Below are positions 7,486 to 16,139 of a DNA stretch of 56,420 nucleotides, one piece after another (positions within the stretch are counted from its first letter, which is position 1; each line of letters opens with the position of its first letter). The notes under the pieces were generated by a model, which worked only from the letters and a program-made list of their open reading frames with translations, was not told the DNA's origin and ran no database searches. This stretch comes from Candidatus Ornithomonoglobus intestinigallinarum. Lineage in GTDB: Bacteria; Bacillota; Clostridia; UBA1381. Where the stretch lies: NCBI GenBank assembly GCA_018715365.1, contig DVLU01000004.1, positions 1 through 56,420 on the forward strand. Reading direction: 5' to 3'. Both the position numbers and the translations under genes were made by a program.

Positions 7486-7572
7486 GAGTTTGATCAGCTC
7501 GTATAAAACGAGCGTTTTTATTATATCGAGTACAATAAGTAGCTTTATTATATCGAATATATCAAAATTCAT
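7453..7572 (-). CDS. 39-aa amphipathic peptide, candidate type I toxin, copy 1
   Basis: The peptide begins MNFDIFDIIKLL and ends IKQIAAYLAQ. Charged residues (D4, D7, K10, D16, K19, E25, K28, K31) fall every three or four positions on a face of an otherwise I/L/V-rich helix, so it should bind or insert into membranes. It has no proline and lacks the Fst-family pattern. AAGGAGG lies 9 nt upstream of ATG and is partly locked in the hairpin ACACCT/AGGTGT. It is nearly identical to the second copy at 22772-22891 (last residue Q here, D there), and synonymous changes separate them. It is too short to be noticed by routine gene calling. Confidence 0.8.
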   Translation of the reverse strand: MNFDIFDIIKLLIVLDIIKTLVLYELIKLIKQIAAYLAQ

Positions 7573-7632
7573 AAACCGACACCTCCTTTATAAAGGTGTC
7601 AGGATAACCGTATACCCTCTTACCGTAATCGT

Positions 7633-7662
7633 ATTATATCATACAGTGTTGAAATTTGTCAA
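7633..7662 (-). promoter_or_regulatory. Toxin mRNA promoter, copy 1
   Basis: On the minus strand TTGACA (7662-7657), an 18-nt spacer and TATAAT (7638-7633) predict a start near 7626. That gives a leader of about 54 nt before the toxin ATG. Confidence 0.88.
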
Positions 7663-7680
7663 GGTGATTTTGTTTTTTTG

Positions 7681-8080
7681 CGTGGGGGCTGCCGCCCCCA
7701 CACCCCCGCGCGGAGGCTGCTGTGTTTTTTTGTTTGCGGCACATATCACTCCTTCCTCGGAAGGGGAAATATGCGCTGTTTAGAGAGCGCCCGTCACTGT
7801 CTGCTCTGAGCTGGTAACGCACGCTGCGCGTTAAGGCTCTTCCGCAGACAGATGACGTGCGCCGTTAAGCTGCGGCTGTGTAAGGCGGCTGTTGTCTGTT
7901 ACGCGAAATGTTCGGTGCAGCAAGCGAAACGCATGCCGTCTTCGTGAATACGGTAAAGATTTTTGCCTGTGCTCGTGCGCGTGGTATGCGTGAGCGCAGC
8001 AAGGCGATTTTTGAGCGGAACAGATAACAGTTGCCTTTTTTATTTTCTCAAAGGGGCTCCGCCCCTTTGGAACCCCGGGG
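7681..8080 (+). repeat. Mosaic repeat element, A-B-C-D-A order
   Basis: Module B (7736-7777, short form), C (7788-7865) and D (7880-8040) lie between GC palindromes at 7681-7725 and 8047-8080. The same modules recur inverted at 20812-21226 and in other orders at 15637-15866 and 56108-56420. No reading frame is conserved, so a non-autonomous mobile or structural repeat is likely. Confidence 0.75.
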
Positions 8081-8101
8081 CGGCTGCCGTGTTTTTTGTT
8101 T

Positions 8102-8176
8102 GCGGCACATATCACCCCTTCCTCGGAAAGGATGTTACGATGCACATACATTCCTCGGAAGGGGAAATATGCGCCG
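8102..8176 (+). repeat. Repeat module B, long form
   Basis: GCGGCACATATCACCCCTTCC... with two TTCCTCGGAA cores. It is nearly identical to 15637-15713 and to the reverse complement of 23055-23131. Confidence 0.85.
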
Positions 8177-8208
8177 CTTCTTGGGAACATCGGGGAGGGG
8201 GACAAAAA

Positions 8209-8238
8209 AACAGGGGAAGCGGTTTTGCTTTCCCTGTT
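8209..8238. terminator. gdhA terminator (bidirectional)
   Basis: AACAGGGGAAGC/GCTTTCCCTGTT forms a stem flanked by an A-run on one side and a T-run on the other. On the minus strand it lies 20 bases after the gdhA stop. Confidence 0.85.
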
Positions 8239-8257
8239 TTTTTAATATATTCGGTAT

Positions 8258-9619
<1,362 letters not shown>

Positions 9620-9632
9620 TTAAATTAGTTGC

Positions 9633-9667
9633 ATGATAAAGGCAATACGGGAAACGGCCTTTATCAT
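9633..9667 (-). promoter_or_regulatory. Hairpin in the gdhA leader
   Basis: ATGATAAAGGC and GCCTTTATCAT pair exactly (11 bp) around a 13-nt loop, between the gdhA transcription start and its ribosome-binding site. It may be an operator or an mRNA stability element. Confidence 0.6.
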
Positions 9668-9678
9668 TTTCAGTTTAT

Positions 9679-9707
9679 ATTTTAGCAGATTTCGATTATT
9701 ATTGCAA
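9679..9707 (-). promoter_or_regulatory. gdhA promoter
   Basis: TTGCAA (9707-9702), a 17-nt spacer and TAAAAT (9684-9679) on the minus strand predict a start near 9672. Confidence 0.8.
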
Positions 9708-9851
9708 CAAAAAAATAACCAAAATTCAAAAAAAATTTGCATGAATGTTTAATTATTCATACAATACGAATAAACAAACGGCGCAGACGGCGGCGTTTGC
9801 GCATAAATATCGCGGCCGGCTGAATAATGTTGCATACGCACTGCATAACGC

Positions 9852-10697
9852 TTACCACGGCGTTCGGCGTCCGAGCGCGTCGAGGACGGCCGCCGCCGCG
9901 TCCTCGGGCGTAAACGCCCTGCGCACGCCCGTTCCGCGCGAGCTCAGCTCCTCCGCAAGATACGCGCTTTCGGTGGGCAGAAGCCCGGCGGATTTGAGCG
10001 TTTCAAGGTCGGCAAGCAGCTCCGCGGGCGCGCCCTGCGCCGCGATTTTGCCGCCGCTCATTATTATAAGGCTGTCGGCGCGGACGGCTTCGGCAGGCGA
10101 ATGGGTTACGAATATAACGGTCATTTCGGGCCTGCGCGAGCTTAAGCCGCTCAAAAGCTCCCAAAACGCGTCGGCCGCCGACGGGTCAAGCCCCGAGGTC
10201 GGTTCGTCAAACACGAGCGTATCGGGCTCCGACGCAAGCACTCCGGCTATGGCGGCGCGCCTTTTTTCGCCGCCGGAGAGCGCAAACGGCGATTTTGAAA
10301 AAAGCTCCGGCGAAAGGTTTACGGCTTTTGCGGCCTCCCTTGCCTTTTCTTCGGCGTCACGCTCCGAAAGGCCGAGATTGCGCGGCCCGAACGCTATGTC
10401 GTCAAGCACCGTTTCGGCAAAGAGCTGCTTTTCGGGATACTGGAACACAAGCCCGACACGTTGCCGTATCGTTTTTTGGGAGACGCCCTTTTTTGACGTG
10501 TCGAGCCCGTAGACGCATACGCTGCCGTGCTGCGGCGCAATGAGCCCGTTAAGGCAGCGCATAAGCGTCGATTTCCCGCTGCCGGTGCGGCCCATAACGG
10601 CGTACATCTGCCCGTCGTCAAACGAGAGCGACACGTTTTCGAGCGCGTATGAATTTGTGCGCGGATATGAAAAAAATGCGTTTTTGATCTGTATCAA
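9852..10697 (-). CDS. Energy-coupling factor (ECF) transporter ATPase
   Basis: This 281-aa ABC ATPase belongs to the EcfA type that energises vitamin and metal-ion uptake with EcfT and a substrate-binding S protein. It shows Walker A GRTGSGKST (residues 36-44), the EcfA-specific Q-loop region FQYPEKQLFAETVLDDIAFG, signature LSGGEKRR, Walker B LVFDEPTSGLD and switch histidine THS. The start is TTG at 10697, supported by GGGAGGT 9 nt upstream; no ATG fits. It lies 17 bp after the nucleoid-protein gene. Only one EcfA is here and its likely EcfT partner is at 45.9 kb. Confidence 0.85.
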   Translation of the reverse strand: MIQIKNAFFSYPRTNSYALENVSLSFDDGQMYAVMGRTGSGKSTLMRCLNGLIAPQHGSVCVYGLDTSKKGVSQKTIRQRVGLVFQYPEKQLFAETVLDDIAFGPRNLGLSERDAEEKAREAAKAVNLSPELFSKSPFALSGGEKRRAAIAGVLASEPDTLVFDEPTSGLDPSAADAFWELLSGLSSRRPEMTVIFVTHSPAEAVRADSLIIMSGGKIAAQGAPAELLADLETLKSAGLLPTESAYLAEELSSRGTGVRRAFTPEDAAAAVLDALGRRTPW

Positions 10698-10714
10698 GGC
10701 AGGCGCACCTCCCG

Positions 10715-11737
10715 TTATCTGTTTTTCAGCTCGTTTATGTTGTTTATGCGTATGGATATTGTGCCGTTTTCGTTGTTGATTATTTCGATGTAATCGCTGT
10801 CGCGGTAATATTCGGCGGGGAAGGACAGCTCAACGCCTATGTCGGTTGTTATTTTTATGTTTGAGTTTATCTTTTTTGTGACGTAGCTTGTCACCTCGAC
10901 CTTTTCGGGCACCGACGATTCCCTCAGCTTTTCCACAAGCTCCTCCTTCATTGCGGGGCGGCCGTCGAAAACGTTTTCGGCGACTTTTTCGGTGTCGATA
11001 AATTCAAAATCGTTGCTTTCCATGTTTTCGGCGGTGCATTTTTTAACGAGCGCGCTTGTTTCTATCGGGTCCGCGCCGTTTTCCTCGGCGATTTTTTTTG
11101 CGAGCTTCGCAACAGTGTTTACCGATTCGCGCGGCGAGAGGTCAAACACGCCGTCGAGCAGAATATCGGCTATAAGATCGACCGTTTCGCCGTCTATTTT
11201 GCGCCGCCTGCCCGAATATTTTACGGAAAAATCGTTCAGGTCCACAAACGCGCATTCCGAAAGCTTCTGCGTTACGGGCGGCAGAATCGAATAATGGTTT
11301 ATGAGATTGTTCGCAATGCCGCCGTCGTCGCCGCGCAGCACCTGATGCGTGTAGCCCGTTTTGCTGTCGCATTTTAAAACGGCAATGACGGGCGTTTCGT
11401 TTACGGTGCAGTCGCATACTATAACGTCGCACGATTCCGTTTCCTCCGCCGACGCTATGCCCTCGTACAGCCTTTCGGCGGCAAAGAGCGAAAGGCTTTT
11501 TAAGCTGCGGCCGTCCTCCGGCTGCTCAAGGTATTCCTTTACGTGGTACAAAAACCCGCTGCCGGAATTAAATTCGCCGCGGCGCAGTCCCGCGCCCTCG
11601 TAAAGCTTGTCTATATGCTTTGTCAGAAAATTGTTTACGCCCGCGTCCGAAACGTCAAGCTCCGCGTCGGAATAGACGGTGACGCCGGAGTTTGCGTCAA
11701 GAATGTGGAGTATTGCGTGTTTTATGCCGACTATCAT
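10715..11737 (-). CDS. Nucleoid-associated protein (NdpA/YejK family)
   Basis: This 340-aa cytoplasmic protein matches the 37-kDa nucleoid-associated family. The N-terminus IVGIKHAILHILD and the C-terminal block (about 290-335: NIKITTDIGVELSFPAEYY followed by DYIEIINNENGTISIRINNI) are characteristic. Its biochemical role is poorly defined; relatives bind the nucleoid. It is the first gene of a two-gene unit with the ECF ATPase. Upstream lies a promoter whose transcript would first meet a terminator (11790-11827), which could mean attenuation. Confidence 0.8.
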   Translation of the reverse strand: MIVGIKHAILHILDANSGVTVYSDAELDVSDAGVNNFLTKHIDKLYEGAGLRRGEFNSGSGFLYHVKEYLEQPEDGRSLKSLSLFAAERLYEGIASAEETESCDVIVCDCTVNETPVIAVLKCDSKTGYTHQVLRGDDGGIANNLINHYSILPPVTQKLSECAFVDLNDFSVKYSGRRRKIDGETVDLIADILLDGVFDLSPRESVNTVAKLAKKIAEENGADPIETSALVKKCTAENMESNDFEFIDTEKVAENVFDGRPAMKEELVEKLRESSVPEKVEVTSYVTKKINSNIKITTDIGVELSFPAEYYRDSDYIEIINNENGTISIRINNINELKNR

Positions 11738-11789
11738 TTATATATCGTTCCCTTCAAGATTATTTGCGTTTTTTGTTTGTGCTTTATCG

Positions 11790-11888
11790 AAAAAACCCCC
11801 TTAAGACGCTCCCCGCGTCCTAAGGGGATGAGCGGCGCGGAAGCGCCGTGATGTTTTATAAAATCCTACCCTTATATTTAACCTCACA
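11790..11888 (-). ncRNA. Candidate short RNA or attenuated leader
   Basis: A strong minus-strand promoter at 11895-11923 is followed about 60 nt into its transcript by GGCGC-TTCC-GCGCC and then by an intrinsic terminator (11797-11827 plus six Ts). The product would be about 100 nt. It either is a free small RNA or controls read-through into the nucleoid-associated protein gene. I recognise no known RNA class in it. Confidence 0.5.
11797..11827 (-). terminator. Intrinsic terminator upstream of the nucleoid-protein gene
   Basis: CCCCTTA/TAAGGGG with inner GACGC/GCGTC, followed on the minus strand by TTTTTT (11795-11790). Confidence 0.85.
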
Positions 11889-11894
11889 AGGCTT

Positions 11895-11923
11895 ATTATA
11901 TCGCGTTTTGCGTGTGATTTCAA
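11895..11923 (-). promoter_or_regulatory. Sigma-A promoter of the short RNA / leader
   Basis: TTGAAA (11923-11918), a 17-nt spacer and TATAAT (11900-11895) on the minus strand. Confidence 0.85.
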
Positions 11924-12008
11924 CCCCGTTTGTTATATGTAAATAAAATGTTAAGCCGGAAAATAGCTTTTGCAACAAACGTAATACGAACGAAATGCGG
12001 CTGTAAAG

Positions 12009-12278
12009 TTAAAACATATCCGACAGCAGCACAAACGCCACGGCGGCGATAAGGAGCTTGTCGCCGCAGCCGTCGAGGACAAGCGCGGCAAGCACGGCGA
12101 GAAGCAGAATGTCGTCTGTTTTAAGAGCCGGAGGCGCAGCGCCGGCGCTCTGCGGCGCGCGCTGCTGCGCGGGAGTATCGTGATGCTGTTTTTCGGGCGG
12201 CGGCGACGGCCTTGGCGGCGGCTTTTGCTTTTCCGTTACGGCGCGCGGCATATCGTTATAGCTGTAGGATTTATACAC
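12009..12278 (-). CDS. Small proline-rich protein with hydrophobic C-terminus, unknown
   Basis: This 89-aa protein has a short polar start, a Pro/Gln/Ala-rich linker (about 20-50) and a C-terminal hydrophobic half of the pattern TDDILLLAVLAALVLDGCGDKLLIAAVAFVLL (shown in pieces: TDDILLLAVL, then LVLDGCGDKLL), probably one or two membrane helices. I have a general memory of such DGC(D)D-L-rich tails in Clostridia hypothetical proteins, but no function. GTG at 12278 is chosen because GGGAGGT ends 8 nt before it; a GTG three codons earlier overlaps that site. It is the last of three small genes. Confidence 0.65.
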   Translation of the reverse strand: MYKSYSYNDMPRAVTEKQKPPPRPSPPPEKQHHDTPAQQRAPQSAGAAPPALKTDDILLLAVLAALVLDGCGDKLLIAAVAFVLLSDMF

Positions 12279-12299
12279 GCTTTCCACCTCCCGTGATTT

Positions 12300-12587
12300 T
12301 TATTTGAACAGCGCGGCGATGCGGCTGAGATTAAGCAGCTTCACGGCGCTGTCCACGGAGCTTTGCCTTTCCGGACGAAGGTAGGGCCGCAGTGACAGCA
12401 GCAGCTGTGCGCGCGGATCGCCGCGGCTTGAAGAAAGCCTGCCGATAAGGCTTTTAAGCTCGTCAATATCGTCGGGCGCGGCGGGAACGGGTGCGTCCGC
12501 GGCGGACAGGGAGCTTATAACGCTTTTTATTTTATCCTCCGCGCCGTCGCCCAAAAGATTTTTTAACGTTTCGGGAACGTCTGCCAT
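12300..12587 (-). CDS. Small helical protein, unknown
   Basis: This 95-aa soluble protein is mostly helical, with a C-terminal block GDPRAQLLLSLRPYLRPERQ and VDSAVKLLNLSR that suggests a compact helical domain. I do not recognise a named family. ATG at 12587 is preferred because GGGAGGG lies 6 nt upstream; a TTG start at 12608 would overlap the previous gene. It is the middle gene of a three-gene unit with 21-26 bp gaps. Confidence 0.7.
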   Translation of the reverse strand: MADVPETLKNLLGDGAEDKIKSVISSLSAADAPVPAAPDDIDELKSLIGRLSSSRGDPRAQLLLSLRPYLRPERQSSVDSAVKLLNLSRIAALFK

Positions 12588-12604
12588 GGTTTTCCCTCCC
12601 ATTG

Positions 12605-12829
12605 TCAAAGCTTTTTGAGAAGCTTTAAAATATCTCCGCTTTTCATTGACCGCAGCCGTTTTTCGACCTCTGCTTTATCGAGCGACGAAAAGGCTTTTAT
12701 GAGCTCGTCTTTGTCGGCGGAGCTGATTTTTTGCCTAACCGCGCGCCCCTGCGCGGAGCCGAGGAAGTCGTTTATCTCGCGGAGCTGATTTTGATTGAGC
12801 GACTTCAGCAGGGAATTTATATCGGGCAT
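12605..12829 (-). CDS. Small helical protein, unknown
   Basis: This 74-aa acidic and basic mixed helical protein begins MPDINSLLKSLNQNQLREI and ends with SMKSGDILKLLKKL. It has no membrane segment and no recognised domain. The ATG at 12829 follows AGAGGTGAT. It starts the three-gene unit that runs to 12009. The company of a membrane-anchored third protein hints at a small complex, which is inference only. Confidence 0.7.
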   Translation of the reverse strand: MPDINSLLKSLNQNQLREINDFLGSAQGRAVRQKISSADKDELIKAFSSLDKAEVEKRLRSMKSGDILKLLKKL

Positions 12830-12858
12830 GATACATCACCTCTTTATATTTTAATATC

Positions 12859-12879
12859 CTCAAAGGGGCGGAGCCCCTC
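12859..12879 (+). repeat. Palindrome family A, short copy
   Basis: CAAAGGGGCGGAGCCCCTCTG, an inverted-core member of the family just upstream of the three small genes. Confidence 0.6.
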
Positions 12880-12898
12880 TGATAAAGAAAAAAAACAA

Positions 12899-12940
12899 AA
12901 CCCGTGCATACTGCTATATTATATGCGGTATATGCGGGTT
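12899..12940 (-). terminator. Terminator of the 864-aa secreted protein gene
   Basis: AACCCG/CGGGTT closes an imperfect stem (GCATA/TATATGC) and is followed on the minus strand by a long T-run (12898-12890 as As on the plus strand). It lies 25 bases after the stop. Confidence 0.8.
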
Positions 12941-12964
12941 TTGTTCCGGTTTTTTAATTTATCG

Positions 12965-15559
12965 TCAATTTATCGTTACTGTTTGCGAGGCTTCGTCGTA
13001 TTCCACCGTAAAGCCGAGCGACTTTGCGAAATTCATAAGCGGCACGTAAACGGTGCTGCCGTCGTAAAACGGCGCGGTGTACGCAAAGAGCGAATCGCCG
13101 CCCGCGTAAAACGCGTGGCCGCCCGTTATGAACGAAACCTCCCTGCCGTCCAGGCTTACGCTGACGCGCTTTTCGCCGTTTGGCATGTCTGCTGTGTAAA
13201 CGTCCGCGCCGAGCGCTCCGGCGAGGTAGTCAAGATCGACGCACGTTGTTTCGTCAAATTCCGTAAGCGTGTATTCAAGCGACAGATAGCCCTCGGGAGT
13301 GAGGAATTTTATGCCGCCCTCGTAGTCGAATTTCGGGCGCGAATACGTTTCGTTACGTCCCACGGCATACAGCGTGCCGCCAACGGAATCGAGGCGCATG
13401 AATCTGAACTGGCTGTTCGGGAGCGTCATATCGCGGTAATTTACGCCGTCTGTCGAAACGGAGAGCCAATTGCCGGTGTTAAAGTCGGTATCGTAATTTT
13501 TAAGCGAGCGCACGGCGTAATAAACGCCGTCGGACGCGCGTATTTCGGAAACGTCTGGGTATTCGAAATTTATTTTTGTAAATTCCGTTTTGCCGTTTTC
13601 TTTTATGTACCACCCGTCAAGACGTTTTTCCACAACGCTCCTGCCGTTTGTTACGGGCAGCGACGAAAGCTTGCTTTCGAAGAGCGTAACGCCGTTTTGC
13701 GTTTCGTATATTTTATCGGATTGGATATACGTAACGCCGTCGGCGTATACGGCGCCGCTTATATACGCCGGAAGCTCCGAGGATTTTATGCAGTTTAATT
13801 TGTCGTCAAGCACATAGAGCGTGCGCTTGTCGCTTGTGTCGGCTATGTTCCCGCCGTATTGGTCGTAGCCGGCAAACCGCGCAATATAGCCCGACTTCGT
13901 TTTTGTGAGCCGTATGTCCTTGAGGATACCGCCGAAAAGCTCGCGCGTTTTCTGCGGAAGGTCAAGCTTTTTCCATGAATTGTTCCTGTATGCGTAAATA
14001 TCGCCGCCGTCGCAGCGCATCGTTTCGTATCCGTCAAACCACGTGTTGTAATAATATTCGTAAAGCTCCGATTTTTCGGGGAAGCCGATTATTTCCGCGG
14101 GCTTCATAAGCGGCTCGTCATCGACGGTCAGTCCGTTTACTATGCCGCCGTAGCAGTTTGTGGGGAGCGTTATGTCTATTATGTATTCGCGCTCCTCGCC
14201 CGGGGAGAGCATGACGCTGAAAAGGTAATCGGTCTTTTTTGTGTAGTTTATGCCCTTCGACTGGATATACGCGTCCTCCGGCTCAAGCGTATACGGATTT
14301 AACAAGTTGCCGTCGGCGTCGCGTATTGCGGCAAGGCACGACGAATAGCTTGCGTCGATGTAATAATTAAGGCTGCGGCTTATTGTGTCGCTGTTCTTGA
14401 CATTTAAACGATACCTGTTTGTTACGCCGAAATTGCCGAGATTGAATTCATAGTCGAGATCGGGCGGGTCGTTTATGTCAAGCCGGTCGGGAAGCGGTGC
14501 GTTCGGCGTGTGGTAGAGCTCGGAGCGCGAGGGGCAGCCGCTTTCGTATTCCGTTGTGTTGTGGTGGTATATGTCGAAATTCCATACGCTGTTTCGCTGC
14601 GTGCGCGGCACGCCGGAGCCGTAATAGGAAAGCTTTGAGCTGTCCCTGAACTCAAATTCGAGCATATCGGAGCCCGTGCTGCATTCCTTGCTGTACCGGT
14701 ACGCGTCGCGGCTCGGGTTGATGTTCGTCATCCAGTAATCGTAGGTGTTCCCAGAGGGGAAGTATTGGTTATACACGCGCACGGGGACGTTTTGACCGTC
14801 GTTTATTTTTGACGTTATCGTAACGTCAAGCCCGGCTTCCACAACGGGCAGCGTTTCCGGCTCTATGCCCTTTATTGCCGTGTCGTTTTTATACGGCGAC
14901 TGCGGCGCGTTTTTAACGTGGTGCGAACGGTCGCCGATTTTGTCGTAGGATTTTAACGCCGCAAAATTAACGTCGGCCGTGCCCTTTTCGATCGTGAAAT
15001 CGACAAGCATATTAAACGTCACCTTGGGCGATACGGCGTCGTAATTATATATGTATTTGTTTATCCATTCGGTTGAATTTTTAAGCGAGAACGTCTGCGG
15101 CAGCTCGATGCCCGAATACGGCACATACTGCGCCAGACCGTCTATTGTGCGTATGTTTTCGCCCGTGTAGTCCGCCCATGCGCCGAGGCAGTCCCAGTAA
15201 TCCCAGCCCTGCGGGATGCAGTAGCCTACGGAGTTTATCGTTATTTCAGCGTCGTCCGACACAAACTCGATGTCGGGCTCAACGTCGAACGGCGTCCAGT
15301 TGTAGAAGCAGAAAAAGACGGAGTATTTGCCGGGCGTTAAGCCCTCCTGCTTCATCATGTAAACGGGATTCGGGTTCTCGTCGGTGGACAGGTCGCTTTC
15401 GGAAACGAATTCCGGGTTGTTGCAGTAGAGGAACTGCCCGCCGCCGTGCTTTTCGAATCTTACGGGCACGGGATCGACGTCCCGCGGCGCCGCCGACGCG
15501 GCAATGCCGAATACCGCGGCAAAGGCAAGGAGCAGAGCGAGTACCGTTCTTTTTTTCAT
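12965..15559 (-). CDS. Large secreted protein with C-terminal copper-amine-oxidase-like domain
   Basis: This 864-aa protein starts with a signal peptide (MKKRTVLALLLAFAAVFGIAASAAP, cleavage near 23-25; read as MKKRTVLALLLAF then AAVFGIAASA). Most of the chain (about 30-760) is aromatic- and Asn/Tyr-rich beta-type sequence that I cannot assign. Residues about 775-864 match the copper amine oxidase N-terminal-like domain common in secreted Firmicutes proteins, with the YVPLMNFAKSLGFTVEYD block and terminal SQTVTIN. I infer a cell-surface or wall-associated role. The start is supported by GAGGTGATGAC. It is monocistronic, with its own terminator. Confidence 0.8.
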   Translation of the reverse strand: MKKRTVLALLLAFAAVFGIAASAAPRDVDPVPVRFEKHGGGQFLYCNNPEFVSESDLSTDENPNPVYMMKQEGLTPGKYSVFFCFYNWTPFDVEPDIEFVSDDAEITINSVGYCIPQGWDYWDCLGAWADYTGENIRTIDGLAQYVPYSGIELPQTFSLKNSTEWINKYIYNYDAVSPKVTFNMLVDFTIEKGTADVNFAALKSYDKIGDRSHHVKNAPQSPYKNDTAIKGIEPETLPVVEAGLDVTITSKINDGQNVPVRVYNQYFPSGNTYDYWMTNINPSRDAYRYSKECSTGSDMLEFEFRDSSKLSYYGSGVPRTQRNSVWNFDIYHHNTTEYESGCPSRSELYHTPNAPLPDRLDINDPPDLDYEFNLGNFGVTNRYRLNVKNSDTISRSLNYYIDASYSSCLAAIRDADGNLLNPYTLEPEDAYIQSKGINYTKKTDYLFSVMLSPGEEREYIIDITLPTNCYGGIVNGLTVDDEPLMKPAEIIGFPEKSELYEYYYNTWFDGYETMRCDGGDIYAYRNNSWKKLDLPQKTRELFGGILKDIRLTKTKSGYIARFAGYDQYGGNIADTSDKRTLYVLDDKLNCIKSSELPAYISGAVYADGVTYIQSDKIYETQNGVTLFESKLSSLPVTNGRSVVEKRLDGWYIKENGKTEFTKINFEYPDVSEIRASDGVYYAVRSLKNYDTDFNTGNWLSVSTDGVNYRDMTLPNSQFRFMRLDSVGGTLYAVGRNETYSRPKFDYEGGIKFLTPEGYLSLEYTLTEFDETTCVDLDYLAGALGADVYTADMPNGEKRVSVSLDGREVSFITGGHAFYAGGDSLFAYTAPFYDGSTVYVPLMNFAKSLGFTVEYDEASQTVTIN

Positions 15560-15588
15560 GTCATCACCTCAAATTGATTTGTTTTTTT

Positions 15589-15866
15589 CAAAGGGGGCTC
15601 CGCCCCCTTTGGAACCCCCGAAGGGGTTATTTATCCGCGGCACATATCACCCCTTCCTCGGAAAGGATGTTACGCTGCACATACATTCCTCGGAAGGGGA
15701 AATATGCGCCGCTTACACAGCGCACGTTATCCGTTTGCGGAAGAGCCTTAACGCGCATCGTGCGTTACCAGCTCGGAGCAAATGGTAACGGGCGCGGAAA
15801 GATAACAGCTGCCTTTTTTGTTTTCTCGAAGGGGCTCCGCCCCCTTTGAAACCCCCGACCCCCCCC
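15589..15866. repeat. Mosaic repeat cluster A-B-C(reverse)-D fragment-A
   Basis: Module B here is almost identical to 8102-8176. Module C is inverted relative to 7788-7865, and D is reduced to GATAACAGCTGCCTTTTTTG. This shows that modules shuffle independently. Confidence 0.75.
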
Positions 15867-16065
15867 CCGGAAGGGCGGAAGCCGTATATGATATTAGACG
15901 CATGGGACATACAATTTGTTCCGCTGCGGTGCGGGGGAGAAAAAATTTAAAAAAACTTTATATTTGTTTATGAAATCTTTATAATTATATTATATAATGT
16001 TTATGAAAGCAAGATATGATATAAACGTAAGCTTACCACGGGCGCAAAAAAGAAAAACAGCAGCC

Positions 16066-16105
16066 GCCCCCGGGGGTTTCAGAAGGGGGCCTGCCCCCTT
16101 TTGGG
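16066..16105 (-). repeat. Palindrome family A copy
   Basis: CCCCGGGGGTTTCAGAAGGGGGCCTGCCCCCTTTTGGG, reading in reverse orientation, 35 bases before the next start codon. Confidence 0.7.
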
Positions 16106-16139
16106 AAAATAAAATAAATTGCGGAAAGGAAGTATCACC

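Larger units (their letters stand above)
7313..7690 (-). repeat. Toxin-antitoxin locus copy 1 (378-bp repeat)
   Basis: This unit is repeated in inverted orientation at 22654-23031, with scattered substitutions concentrated in the antitoxin loop region. The homology runs from GGGCGGTTAATTTTC through both promoters to the AGCCCCCACGT-type palindrome. Confidence 0.9.
7573..8257. other. Gene-free stretch: toxin leader, then mosaic repeats
   Basis: The first 90 bases are the toxin leader and promoter. From 7681 onward the sequence is repeat modules A, B, C, D, A and B in series, ending with the gdhA terminator. Reading frames here are repeat artefacts. Confidence 0.75.
15560..16139. other. Gene-free divergent region filled with repeats
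   Basis: The stretch between the divergently read 864-aa protein and the 309-aa protein holds palindrome A (15589-15620, 15829-15866, 16066-16105), B (15637-15713), C reversed (15719-15795), a fragment of D (15796-15820) and an AT-rich block (15945-16020) that may contain promoters, including a TATAAT near 15997. I cannot fix a -35. Confidence 0.7.

Noticed and set aside
7484-7783. 99-aa frame antisense to the peptide of toxin-antitoxin copy 1 (similar frame at 22249-22860)
   Set aside because: It exists because of the opposite-strand peptide and runs into GC palindromes. The matching frame at copy 2 has a different extension, so it is a shadow.
7736-8176. Regularly spaced TTCCTCGGAA cores considered as a CRISPR-like array
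   Set aside because: There are only two cores per module, no uniform spacers, no cas genes, and identical sequence between cores in all copies.
12731-13798. 355-aa plus-strand frame opposite the 864-aa protein
   Set aside because: It is antisense to two well-supported genes and has Arg/Val/Ala shadow composition and no ribosome-binding site.
15145-15849. 234-aa plus-strand frame across the start of the 864-aa protein and the repeats
   Set aside because: Arg/Ser/Pro-rich composition typical of a GC-skewed antisense frame; no start signal; passes through repeat modules.
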